42,202 nucleotides of DNA from contig DVGZ01000034.1 in NCBI GenBank assembly GCA_018712435.1, positions 1-42,202 on the forward strand, written 5' to 3'. The first letter of the stretch is position 1, and the number at the start of each line of letters is the position of its first letter. Positions 36,956-42,202 of this stretch are shown one piece after another. The position numbers and the translations under genes are program-made. Origin of the DNA: Candidatus Caccousia avicola (lineage in GTDB: Bacteria > Bacillota > Clostridia > Oscillospirales > Acutalibacteraceae). The notes below the pieces were generated by a model. The model saw only the letters and a program-made list of their open reading frames with translations, had not been told where the DNA came from and did no database searches.

Positions 36956-37684
36956 ATGGAGTTCACAGAAGAACAAATCCGGGAATATACGCTTCCCATG
37001 CGCGTCAAAACGTATGACGTGGGGCCGGGAAGCAAAATGAAGCTGTCGGTTATGCTGCGGGTTTGTCAGGAGATCAGCGAACGCCATTTGGAATCGGTGG
37101 GGATGGGCTACACGGAAATGAAGGAAAAGGGACTGGTGTTCCTGATCATTTCCAACGCCGCCACCGTGTACCGCCTCCCGGAGCTGGGGGAAGAGCTGAC
37201 CATCAAAACGCACCCGCTCGGCACCATGGGCGTGCAGTTCTACCGCGACTATGAATTTTGGGCGGGGGAGGAGCTGCTGATCCGTGTGATGCAGACCTGT
37301 GTGTCTGCGGAGCCGCATGAGCATAAGATCCTGCGTCCCAAGGTGTTTCTCTCCTACGGTGTATTCCATGACGGCAAGGTGCCGCGAGAGGAAAAGGTGG
37401 ACAAGATCCCGCCATGTGAGCTGCCGGAGCTGGGAAAACGCGAGATCCGCTATTCCGATATTGATTACAACGATCATTTGAACAATACCGTCTATGGCGA
37501 TATCACCATGGATTTTCTGCCCGAGGAGCTGCGGACAAAAGCATTTTCCTATGAGCAGATCGATTATGTGAGCGAAGCGAAGCTGGGTGAGACGCTGACC
37601 ATCTGCGGAGGAGAGCACGAGGGAGGCTTCCTCGTGCAGGGATGGCATGAGCGTGGTTTGTGCTTTTCCGCATTGCTGCGATAA
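36956..37684 (+). CDS. acyl-ACP thioesterase
   Basis: 242 residues with two hot-dog folds of the bacterial acyl-ACP thioesterase (FatA-like) family. Visible family elements are YDVGPGSKMKLSVMLRVCQE near the start, NAATVYRLPELGEELTIKTH, and, in the second half, RYSDIDYNDHLNNTVYGDI, where the N-x-H-x-N-N block forms the catalytic network. It would release fatty acids from acyl-ACP. The start is uncertain: ATG 36956 has AAGGAAG 12 bases before it, while a TTG at 36947 is only 3 bases from that sequence. The overlapping small ORF begins before its end. Confidence 0.85.
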   Translation: MEFTEEQIREYTLPMRVKTYDVGPGSKMKLSVMLRVCQEISERHLESVGMGYTEMKEKGLVFLIISNAATVYRLPELGEELTIKTHPLGTMGVQFYRDYEFWAGEELLIRVMQTCVSAEPHEHKILRPKVFLSYGVFHDGKVPREEKVDKIPPCELPELGKREIRYSDIDYNDHLNNTVYGDITMDFLPEELRTKAFSYEQIDYVSEAKLGETLTICGGEHEGGFLVQGWHERGLCFSALLR

Positions 37685-37896
37685 AGCACCAAACGGAAAC
37701 GGCCTACAAGCTGGCGATGCGCGCGGGGGCGAAAAAGATTTCGGCTCTGCTCAACGGCACCTATTCCCCGGACGAGGAGCAATCCCCCGAGGCGCAGGCG
37801 AAAATTGCGACGGGCGGCATGACGCTGCATGAGGCGTGCTGCCAGAACCAGAGCGAGGTGGTCGAAGCGCTGCTCACAGGCGGCGCGGAGGGATAA
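37660..37896 (+). CDS. possible small protein, unknown function
   Basis: 78 codons from GTG 37660, overlapping the thioesterase end by 25 bp; an in-frame ATG (37717) is an alternative. The product is helical: TAYKLAMRAGAKKISALLNG, then a linker, then MTLHEACCQNQSEVVEALLT. The second half faintly recalls an ankyrin-type helix pair. There is no strong ribosome binding site. It could be a real coupled small gene or the remnant of a longer gene. Confidence 0.4.
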   Translation: MLFRIAAIKHQTETAYKLAMRAGAKKISALLNGTYSPDEEQSPEAQAKIATGGMTLHEACCQNQSEVVEALLTGGAEG

Positions 37897-37914
37897 ATTA
37901 TTTTTGTTTTCCTC

Positions 37915-37943
37915 TGGTCATTTTGCGCGGATAATGCTATAAT
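37915..37943 (+). promoter_or_regulatory. guaB promoter
   Basis: TGGTCA (37915-37920), 17-bp spacer, TATAAT (37938-37943) with a TGC extension. It lies 81 bp before the guaB start. The leader is too short for a purine riboswitch aptamer plus expression platform, and none is visible. Confidence 0.7.
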
Positions 37944-38024
37944 AAATCAATTCCCCTATATTAAAAGATTGTTGGAGCCGCTTTTTGAGCGCCAAAATAA
38001 AACAAAAATGGAGGATGTATCAGA

Positions 38025-39533
38025 ATGGCTTATTTTTACAACGATCCCTGTCATACCTTCGATGAATACCTGTTGATTCCGGGCTACTCCTCTGCGGAGT
38101 GTATCCCCGCGAATGTGAGCCTGAAAACTCCTCTGACCAAATTCCGCAAGGGTGAGGAACCGGCCATCTCGATGAATATTCCGATGGTATCCGCTATCAT
38201 GCAGTCGGTTTCCGACGACAAAATGGCGGTGGCGCTGGCCAAAGAGGGCGGCATTTCCTTTATTTACGGATCGCAGAGCATTCAGGCTGAGGCCGCAATG
38301 GTGGCCCGCGCGAAGGCATACAAGGCGGGCTTTGTGGTAAGCGATTCGAACATCCAGCCCGACAAGACGCTGGCCGATATCCTGGAGCTCAAAGAGAGAA
38401 CCGGCCATTCCACCGTGGCGGTCACGGACGACGGCGGCCCGAACGGCAAGCTGCTCGGCATTGTGACGGGACGCGATTACCGCGTGAGCCGTATGTCTCC
38501 GGACGTGAAGGTCCGCGACTTCATGACGCCCATGGAGAAGCTGATCACCGCGCCCAAGGGCGTGACGCTTTCCGAATGCAACGATATTATCTGGGATCAC
38601 AAGCTGAATTCCCTGCCGGTGGTTGACGCCGGCGGGCATCTGCAATACATGGTGTTCCGCAAGGACTACGCGAACCATAAGGAAAATCCGAACGAGCTGC
38701 TGGACGCGCAGAAGCGCTATGTGGTCGGCGCGGGCGTGAATACGCGCGATTATGAGGAGCGTATCCCGGCGCTGGTTGAAGCGGGCGCGGACGTGCTGTG
38801 CATCGACTCCTCCGAGGGATTCTCCGAGTGGCAGAAGCGCACCATTGCCTGGGTGCGGGAGAAGTATGGCGACACCGTGAAGATCGGCGCGGGCAACGTG
38901 GTTGATAAGGACGGCTTCCGCTTCCTGGCCGAGTGCGGCGCGGATTTCGTGAAGATCGGCATCGGCGGCGGCTCGATCTGCATCACGCGCGAGACGAAGG
39001 GCATTGGCCGCGGTCAGGCTACGGCTGTGATCGAGGTCGCCAAGGCGCGCGACGAATATTTTGAGGAGACGGGCATTTATGTGCCGATCTGCTCCGACGG
39101 CGGCATCGTTTACGATCACCATGTGACCCTGGCGCTTGCCATGGGCGCGGATTTTGTCATGTTGGGCCGTTATTTCGCCCGCTTTGACGAATCCCCGACG
39201 AACAAGGTAAACGTCAACGGCACCTACATGAAGGAATACTGGGGTGAGGGCAGCAACCGCGCCCGCAACTGGCAGCGCTACGATCTCGGCGGCGCGAAGA
39301 AGCTTTCCTTTGAGGAAGGCGTGGACTCCTATGTTGCTTACGCGGGCAGCTTGAAGGATAACGTGAACCTGACGCTCAGCAAGGTCAAGTCCACCATGTG
39401 CAACTGCGGCGCGCTCACGATCCCCGAGCTTCAGCAGAAGGCCAAGATTACGCTGGTGTCCTCCGTCAGCATCGTCGAAGGCGGCGCCCACGACGTTGTT
39501 CTCAAAGACAAGAACGTCACCAACATCAAATAA
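38025..39533 (+). CDS. guaB: IMP dehydrogenase, Tritrichomonas-like type
   Basis: 502 residues. It oxidises IMP to XMP, the committed step to GMP. A TIM barrel is interrupted by a CBS pair (about 100-220). The catalytic Cys319 lies in [10 protein letters not shown], Asp261 in [12 protein letters not shown], and the Arg418-Tyr419 pair on the mobile flap in [18 protein letters not shown]. From memory, these fall on the same residue numbers and almost the same words as the enzyme of the protozoan Tritrichomonas foetus (PCHTF-EYLLIPG start, [12 protein letters not shown] near the end). Typical bacterial IMPDHs differ at the flap. A double terminator follows. Confidence 0.93.
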   Translation: MAYFYNDPCHTFDEYLLIPGYSSAECIPANVSLKTPLTKFRKGEEPAISMNIPMVSAIMQSVSDDKMAVALAKEGGISFIYGSQSIQAEAAMVARAKAYKAGFVVSDSNIQPDKTLADILELKERTGHSTVAVTDDGGPNGKLLGIVTGRDYRVSRMSPDVKVRDFMTPMEKLITAPKGVTLSECNDIIWDHKLNSLPVVDAGGHLQYMVFRKDYANHKENPNELLDAQKRYVVGAGVNTRDYEERIPALVEAGADVLCIDSSEGFSEWQKRTIAWVREKYGDTVKIGAGNVVDKDGFRFLAECGADFVKIGIGGGSICITRETKGIGRGQATAVIEVAKARDEYFEETGIYVPICSDGGIVYDHHVTLALAMGADFVMLGRYFARFDESPTNKVNVNGTYMKEYWGEGSNRARNWQRYDLGGAKKLSFEEGVDSYVAYAGSLKDNVNLTLSKVKSTMCNCGALTIPELQQKAKITLVSSVSIVEGGAHDVVLKDKNVTNIK

Positions 39534-39645
39534 CCAGACTGAGTCTGGACGCAATTCGCGCAAGCGGCGGACCTGTCCGCCGCCCGGCACGCATCAGAAA
39601 ACCGGCCCTCTTGCGATCCCGTGTCGCAAGGGGGCCTTGCTTTGC
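39534..39645 (+). terminator. terminator hairpins after guaB
   Basis: Three hairpins in sequence: CCAGACTGAGTCTGG (39534-39548), GCGGCGGA-CCTG-TCCGCCGC (39564-39583), and GGCCCTCTTGCGA/TCGCAAGGGGGCC (39604-39636) followed by TTGCTTTG. The first begins right after the stop codon and resembles the CAGACTGAG-CTG-ACGCA start of R2. Confidence 0.75.
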
Positions 39646-39757
39646 GTCCCGCGCTGTTTCCTCGTACTTTCAAAGCCCGTCAGGGCTTTGGTGGAAGTTT
39701 TCGCCCGCCTTTGACCCCTTGCCCTTAAAAAACCTAAAGAAATTTGGCATAAAACCC

Positions 39758-39786
39758 TTGACAACGGGGGACAAGTATACTATAAT
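39758..39786 (+). promoter_or_regulatory. consensus promoter of the tRNA cluster
   Basis: TTGACA (39758-39763), exactly 17 bp, TATAAT (39781-39786): a perfect sigma-A promoter. A small leader hairpin (CTCCGC/GCGGAG) follows before tRNA-Met. Confidence 0.93.
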
Positions 39787-39818
39787 AAATAACGCTCCGC
39801 AATTGTAGCGGAGAATAT

Positions 39819-39895
39819 GGCGGCATAGCTCAGTTGGCTAGAGCATTCGGTTCATACCCGAAGTGTCACTGGTTCAAATCCAGTTGCCGCTACCA
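39819..39895 (+). tRNA. tRNA-Met (CAT), elongator type
   Basis: 77 nt with the CCA end encoded. The anticodon stem is TTCGG/CCGAA with loop TTCATAC (anticodon CAT). The T stem ACTGG/CCAGT is perfect. The acceptor is GGCGGCA/TGCCGCT with a G1-T72 wobble. It lacks the initiator features (mismatched first pair, three G-C pairs in the anticodon stem), so an elongator methionine tRNA is likely; a lysidine-dependent tRNA-Ile is the alternative. Confidence 0.92.
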
Positions 39896-39899
39896 ATAT

Positions 39900-39974
39900 G
39901 GCCCGGTGGTCAAGCGGTTAAGACACCGCCCTTTCACGGCGGCTTCACGAGTTCGAATCTCGTCCGGGTCACCA
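39900..39974 (+). tRNA. tRNA-Glu (TTC)
   Basis: 75 nt, CCA encoded. The anticodon stem is CCGCC/GGCGG with loop CTTTCAC (anticodon TTC). The acceptor is GGCCCGG/CCGGGTC and the T stem ACGAG/CTCGT. It starts 4 bp after tRNA-Met and is co-transcribed. Confidence 0.95.
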
Positions 39975-39985
39975 ATTACGGCGGT

Positions 39986-40093
39986 CATTCACCTCTGGTT
40001 TCAGGGGTGAATGCTTCTTTTCCCGACCGTCGGGGAAACGTTGGATTCGTCAAAGAGTCCGGCGAACAAAAACAGGCAGCGATGCTTGTTTTT
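39986..40093 (+). terminator. terminator hairpins between tRNA-Glu and tRNA-Val
   Basis: CATTCACCTCTG-GTTT-CAGGGGTGAATG (39986-40013) followed by CTTCTTTTCC, and a second hairpin AAAAACAGGCA-GCGA-TGCTTGTTTTT (40068-40093). They would end most transcripts after tRNA-Glu. No separate promoter for tRNA-Val is obvious. Confidence 0.75.
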
Positions 40094-40099
40094 GCTTAT

Positions 40100-40176
40100 G
40101 GACGCATAGCTCAGCTGGTTAGAGCGCTCGCCTCACACGCGAGAGGTCATGGGTTCGAGTCCCCTTGTGTCCACCA
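40100..40176 (+). tRNA. tRNA-Val (CAC)
   Basis: 77 nt, CCA encoded. The anticodon stem is CTCGC/GCGAG with loop CTCACAC (anticodon CAC). The acceptor is GGACGCA/TGTGTCC. The T stem ATGGG/CCCCT has one T-C mismatch at its second pair. Confidence 0.93.
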
Positions 40177-40196
40177 GAACAGCGGCTTTGCCGCAG

Positions 40197-40224
40197 GAAA
40201 AAACCGCCATTGAGCGGTTTTTTT
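40197..40224 (+). terminator. terminator after tRNA-Val
   Basis: AAACCGC-CATTGA-GCGGTTT followed by TTTTC, about 20 bp after the tRNA-Val CCA. Confidence 0.88.
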
Positions 40225-40316
40225 CATATCAGAAGAAAATTTACTGGAGTTCCCCCGCCCGGAAGCTGCCTGCTTTGGCAGCAGCCGCGAAAAGGCGGAG
40301 AAAGGTTGAGAATGCC

Positions 40317-40829
40317 ATGAAGAAAAGATGGGTGGCAGCCCTTGCCGCGGCTATGCTCTGCATGACCATGATGAGCGCCTGCGGAGAAGGCTTTGTCGAT
40401 ATGAACGCCAGCAGCCAGACCTCGTCGGAAGCGGTTTCCTCCGCGCTGACAGAGGATGAGGTGGAGGACACGCTGGGCGGTCTGGAACAGTTCATGCTGG
40501 ATCGCGGCTATATTGCGGGAACGCCTTCCGAGATGGACGGGGAGCTGATCGGTGCGAAGGAGCTCGGCCACCGGTATGTCAGCGGTTCCATCACGGCGGA
40601 GTTCTATGAGTATGATCTGGACAACCTGAATGAGACGGCGAACACCGTCCGCGACAGTGTGCAGAAGGACGGCGCCTTCCAGATTATCGGCCAGACCGTG
40701 CCGAACGTCTATCTTTCGGACAGCGGCAAATATCTGATGATTTACAACAACACAGCCACGGACGAGGCGAGCGCTGCCAAGACGCAGGAAGCGATTGAGG
40801 CGTTTAAGACGTTCAAGGCGGACGCATAA
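40317..40829 (+). CDS. putative lipoprotein of unknown function
   Basis: 170 residues: the signal peptide MKKRWVAALAAAMLCMTMMS with lipobox MSAC, a Ser/Thr-rich linker (NASSQTSSEAVSSALTEDEV), then a small alpha/beta domain (LIGAKELGHRYVSGSITAEF). The domain resembles small secreted DUF4358-like lipoproteins of Clostridia, without enzyme motifs. The ATG at 40317 is favoured because the signal peptide starts there. AAAGG lies upstream. A strong terminator follows. Confidence 0.7.
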   Translation: MKKRWVAALAAAMLCMTMMSACGEGFVDMNASSQTSSEAVSSALTEDEVEDTLGGLEQFMLDRGYIAGTPSEMDGELIGAKELGHRYVSGSITAEFYEYDLDNLNETANTVRDSVQKDGAFQIIGQTVPNVYLSDSGKYLMIYNNTATDEASAAKTQEAIEAFKTFKADA

Positions 40830-40852
40830 GTTTCAGGAAACCGATCAAATGC

Positions 40853-40893
40853 GGCCCGGCAGAGGAGAAAACTCCTTTTGCCGGGCCGTTTTT
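40853..40893 (+). terminator. terminator after the lipoprotein gene
   Basis: GGCCCGGCA (40853-40861), then an inner GAGGAGAAAACTCCTTTT, then TGCCGGGCC (40879-40887) and GTTTTTTC. Confidence 0.92.
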
Positions 40894-40905
40894 TCGCGCA
40901 AAAAA

Positions 40906-41204
40906 GTTTCCACAATCTTTCCCCAACGCGGTGGAAAACCGAAGAAACGCGCTTTTGCAATTCGCTGAAATTCCGCATTGCCATGCGGTTTTTGGAAAGG
41001 ATCGGGTAAGGGGGTTAAGAGCGCTCTTTGTGGAAAAGAAAACGCGGGAAAAAGTTTTCCACTGTGGAAAACTTCGGTTTTGTGGAAAGTTAAATTTCGA
41101 CAGTTTTTACGGTTCGCATAAGCATGCGGTTTTCCCGTCCCGCGTGCCGGAAGCTTTTCCACAATCGTGGAGTGGAATCGGGGAAAACTCTCCGCTGTGG
41201 AAAA
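40906..41204. other. cluster of DnaA-box-like 9-mers
   Basis: In the 397-bp gap between the lipoprotein and sleB, TGTGGAAAA (or its inverse TTTTCCACA) occurs exactly at 41029-41037, 41063-41071, 41155-41163 (inverted) and 41196-41204. Near matches lie at 40906, 40930, 41055 (inverted, forming a GTTTTCCACTGTGGAAAAC palindrome with the next) and 41081. TTTTCCACA is one base from the classical DnaA box TTATCCACA. No gene is supported here. The same 9-mer is in the dnaA-dnaN gap. Confidence 0.7.
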
Positions 41205-41226
41205 CGTGACCCGCAGCGTGCGGGAA

Positions 41227-41925
41227 TCAGGAGCAGAACCGGTGCTGTCCGATCACGGTGATAACAGGGCGGGAGAAAATCCACTCGTTGGTGGACTTGG
41301 CGGGGTTATAATAATAGATTGCGCCGCCGGACGGGTCCTGGCCGTTGATGGCGTCGCGGGCGGCCCGATAGGCGCTCTCCGCGACCGGGGCGTTGATACC
41401 GCCGTCATAGAGACAGGAGAAGGCTCCGGGCTGGTAGATAACGCCGGAGAGCGTATTGGGGAAGGAGGGATGCTCCATGCGGTTCAGGATCACAGCGCCC
41501 ACGGCCACCTGTCCGGCGTATGGCTCGCCCCTGGATTCGGCGGAAATCACTTTGGCGAGTAAGTCAATATCTGCGCTGCTGAAGCTGCCCAGGCCGGAGG
41601 AGGACGTGATTCCGAGCGCTTTGAGCGTATTCGGTCCGGCTATGCCGTCCTGTGTCAGTCCGTAGTCACGCTGGAAGGCTATGACGGCCTTGCGCGTGTT
41701 TTCCCCGAAAATGCCGTCCACGGCGCCGGGGTTGTATCCCTTTTCCTTTAGCTTGGTCTGTATCTGGCGTACCTCGTCGCCGCGTGATCCAACCTTGGAG
41801 AGGGTGGAAACGCTGTCCTGCATGGAAAAGAGGGGGCTGGACGCATAGACCGCGATCCCGATCAGCATCAGGGCGGCGATTGCCGCTGCCAGAAAGCGGC
41901 GATGAGAAAAACGATGGAGGTTCAT
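41227..41925 (-). CDS. sleB: spore cortex-lytic enzyme SleB
   Basis: 232 residues: an N-terminal signal/anchor (FLAAAIAALMLIGIAVYASS), a peptidoglycan-binding domain (SRGDEVRQIQTKLKEKGYNP, then NTRKAVIAFQRDYGL), and the SleB/Hydrolase_2 catalytic domain (VISAESRGEPYAGQVAVGAV) with the family glutamate in AESRGE. SleB breaks cortex peptidoglycan during spore germination, so the organism is probably a spore former. AAAGGA precedes the ATG. It is the only minus-strand gene right of dnaA. Confidence 0.9.
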   Translation of the reverse strand: MNLHRFSHRRFLAAAIAALMLIGIAVYASSPLFSMQDSVSTLSKVGSRGDEVRQIQTKLKEKGYNPGAVDGIFGENTRKAVIAFQRDYGLTQDGIAGPNTLKALGITSSSGLGSFSSADIDLLAKVISAESRGEPYAGQVAVGAVILNRMEHPSFPNTLSGVIYQPGAFSCLYDGGINAPVAESAYRAARDAINGQDPSGGAIYYYNPAKSTNEWIFSRPVITVIGQHRFCS

Positions 41926-42117
41926 GGAAACAAATCCTTTCTATATATAATAGAGAGCGGCTATCGGTTTCCTACAGCCGGAATTCATTGCGATTAGTAT
42001 AGCCGGGCAAAATCGGCGTTATGCGGGAACAGGTTCCACAGAAAATTGAAGGATCCGGAAACAATTCAGGGGAACTTGCAAAAAAGGAAAAAATTGCAAA
42101 AAAAAGTCGAAAAAGCG

Positions 42118-42184
42118 TTGACAAGCGGGAAAGGGTGTGGTATTATAGTCAAGCCGTCGAGAGAGACGGAAAAAAATCTTGACA
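42118..42184 (+). promoter_or_regulatory. tandem strong promoters at the right edge
   Basis: TTGACA (42118-42123), 17-bp spacer, TATTAT (42141-42146), then CCGTC-GAGAGA-GACGG and a second TTGACA at 42179-42184 whose -10 would fall at or beyond the window end. Poly-A tracts lie upstream (42070-42115). Tandem promoters with A-tract upstream regions are typical of rRNA operons, but the transcribed gene lies outside the window. Confidence 0.7.
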
Positions 42185-42202
42185 GAGTGGAACGAAAGTG
42201 AT

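Noticed and set aside
37944..38024. Purine riboswitch before guaB, and a T-box before serS
   Set aside because: The guaB leader is only about 80 nt with no aptamer pattern; the serS upstream region is occupied by a MITE-like element and shows no T-box sequence.
39863..40213. 116-codon open frame
   Set aside because: It runs through all or part of three tRNA genes and has no function of its own.

Overview
The window is the chromosomal replication-origin neighbourhood of a fairly high-GC, spore-forming Clostridia-type Firmicute, most likely of the Oscillospiraceae/Ruminococcaceae kind. The evidence is the Gram-positive origin gene order (rpmH-rnpA-yidD-yidC-jag-mnmE-mnmG-rsmG-noc-soj-parB on one side; dnaA-dnaN-S4 protein-recF-remB-gyrB-gyrA on the other), a SleB-type spore cortex hydrolase, and RemB and Noc homologues. 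The species call is inference.

Layout. 1-2311 (+): the end of an rnfC followed by translationally coupled RnfD-, RnfE- and RnfA-like membrane proteins. No rnfG or rnfB is present, and the cysteine ligands expected in RnfA/RnfE are replaced. 2418-5168 (+): secA. 5169-5700: interspersed palindromic repeats around a decayed XRE regulator. 5719-6824 (-): two orphan membrane proteins. 6977-16860 (-): one long leftward block reading S4 protein, recF, remB, zinc-ribbon membrane protein, gyrB, three YcxB-like membrane proteins, gyrA, lipoprotein, NUDIX hydrolase, terminator. 16861-18269: 1.4 kb of hairpin-rich repeats, a 131/132-bp tandem array and a parS-like site. 18270-20957 (-): dnaN and dnaA. 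21235-31462 (+): rpmH, rnpA, yidD, yidC, jag, a two-domain GNAT protein, a coiled-coil atypical kinase, mnmE, an AT-rich repeat island, mnmG, rsmG. 31463-32640: a second copy of the hairpin-rich element, a terminator, a second parS-like site and a degenerate 35-bp array. 32680-35368 (+): noc, a palindromic parS, soj (parA), parB. 35378-39533 (+): a MITE-like element, serS, acyl-ACP thioesterase, a small ORF, a protozoan-type IMP dehydrogenase. 39758-40176 (+): tRNA-Met, tRNA-Glu, tRNA-Val. 40317-40829 (+): a lipoprotein. 40906-41204: a dense cluster of DnaA-box-like 9-mers. 41227-41925 (-): sleB. The window ends in tandem strong promoters pointing right, possibly the start of an rRNA operon.

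Genes diverge from dnaA/rpmH, so the replication origin is most simply near 19.4-21.3 kb, with the secA/rnf block on the lagging strand. The gene set links initiation (DnaA), the clamp (DnaN), topology (GyrAB), repair (RecF), origin segregation (ParA/ParB/parS), nucleoid occlusion (Noc), membrane insertion (YidC, SecA), ribosome and tRNA maturation (RnpA, MnmE, MnmG, RsmG) and Jag-linked envelope control. The most unusual items are the cysteine-less Rnf-like module, the paired structured repeats on both sides of the origin (with compensatory stem changes and a possible pseudoknot), the DnaA-box cluster about 20 kb from dnaA, and the coiled-coil kinase inside the jag-mnmE interval.
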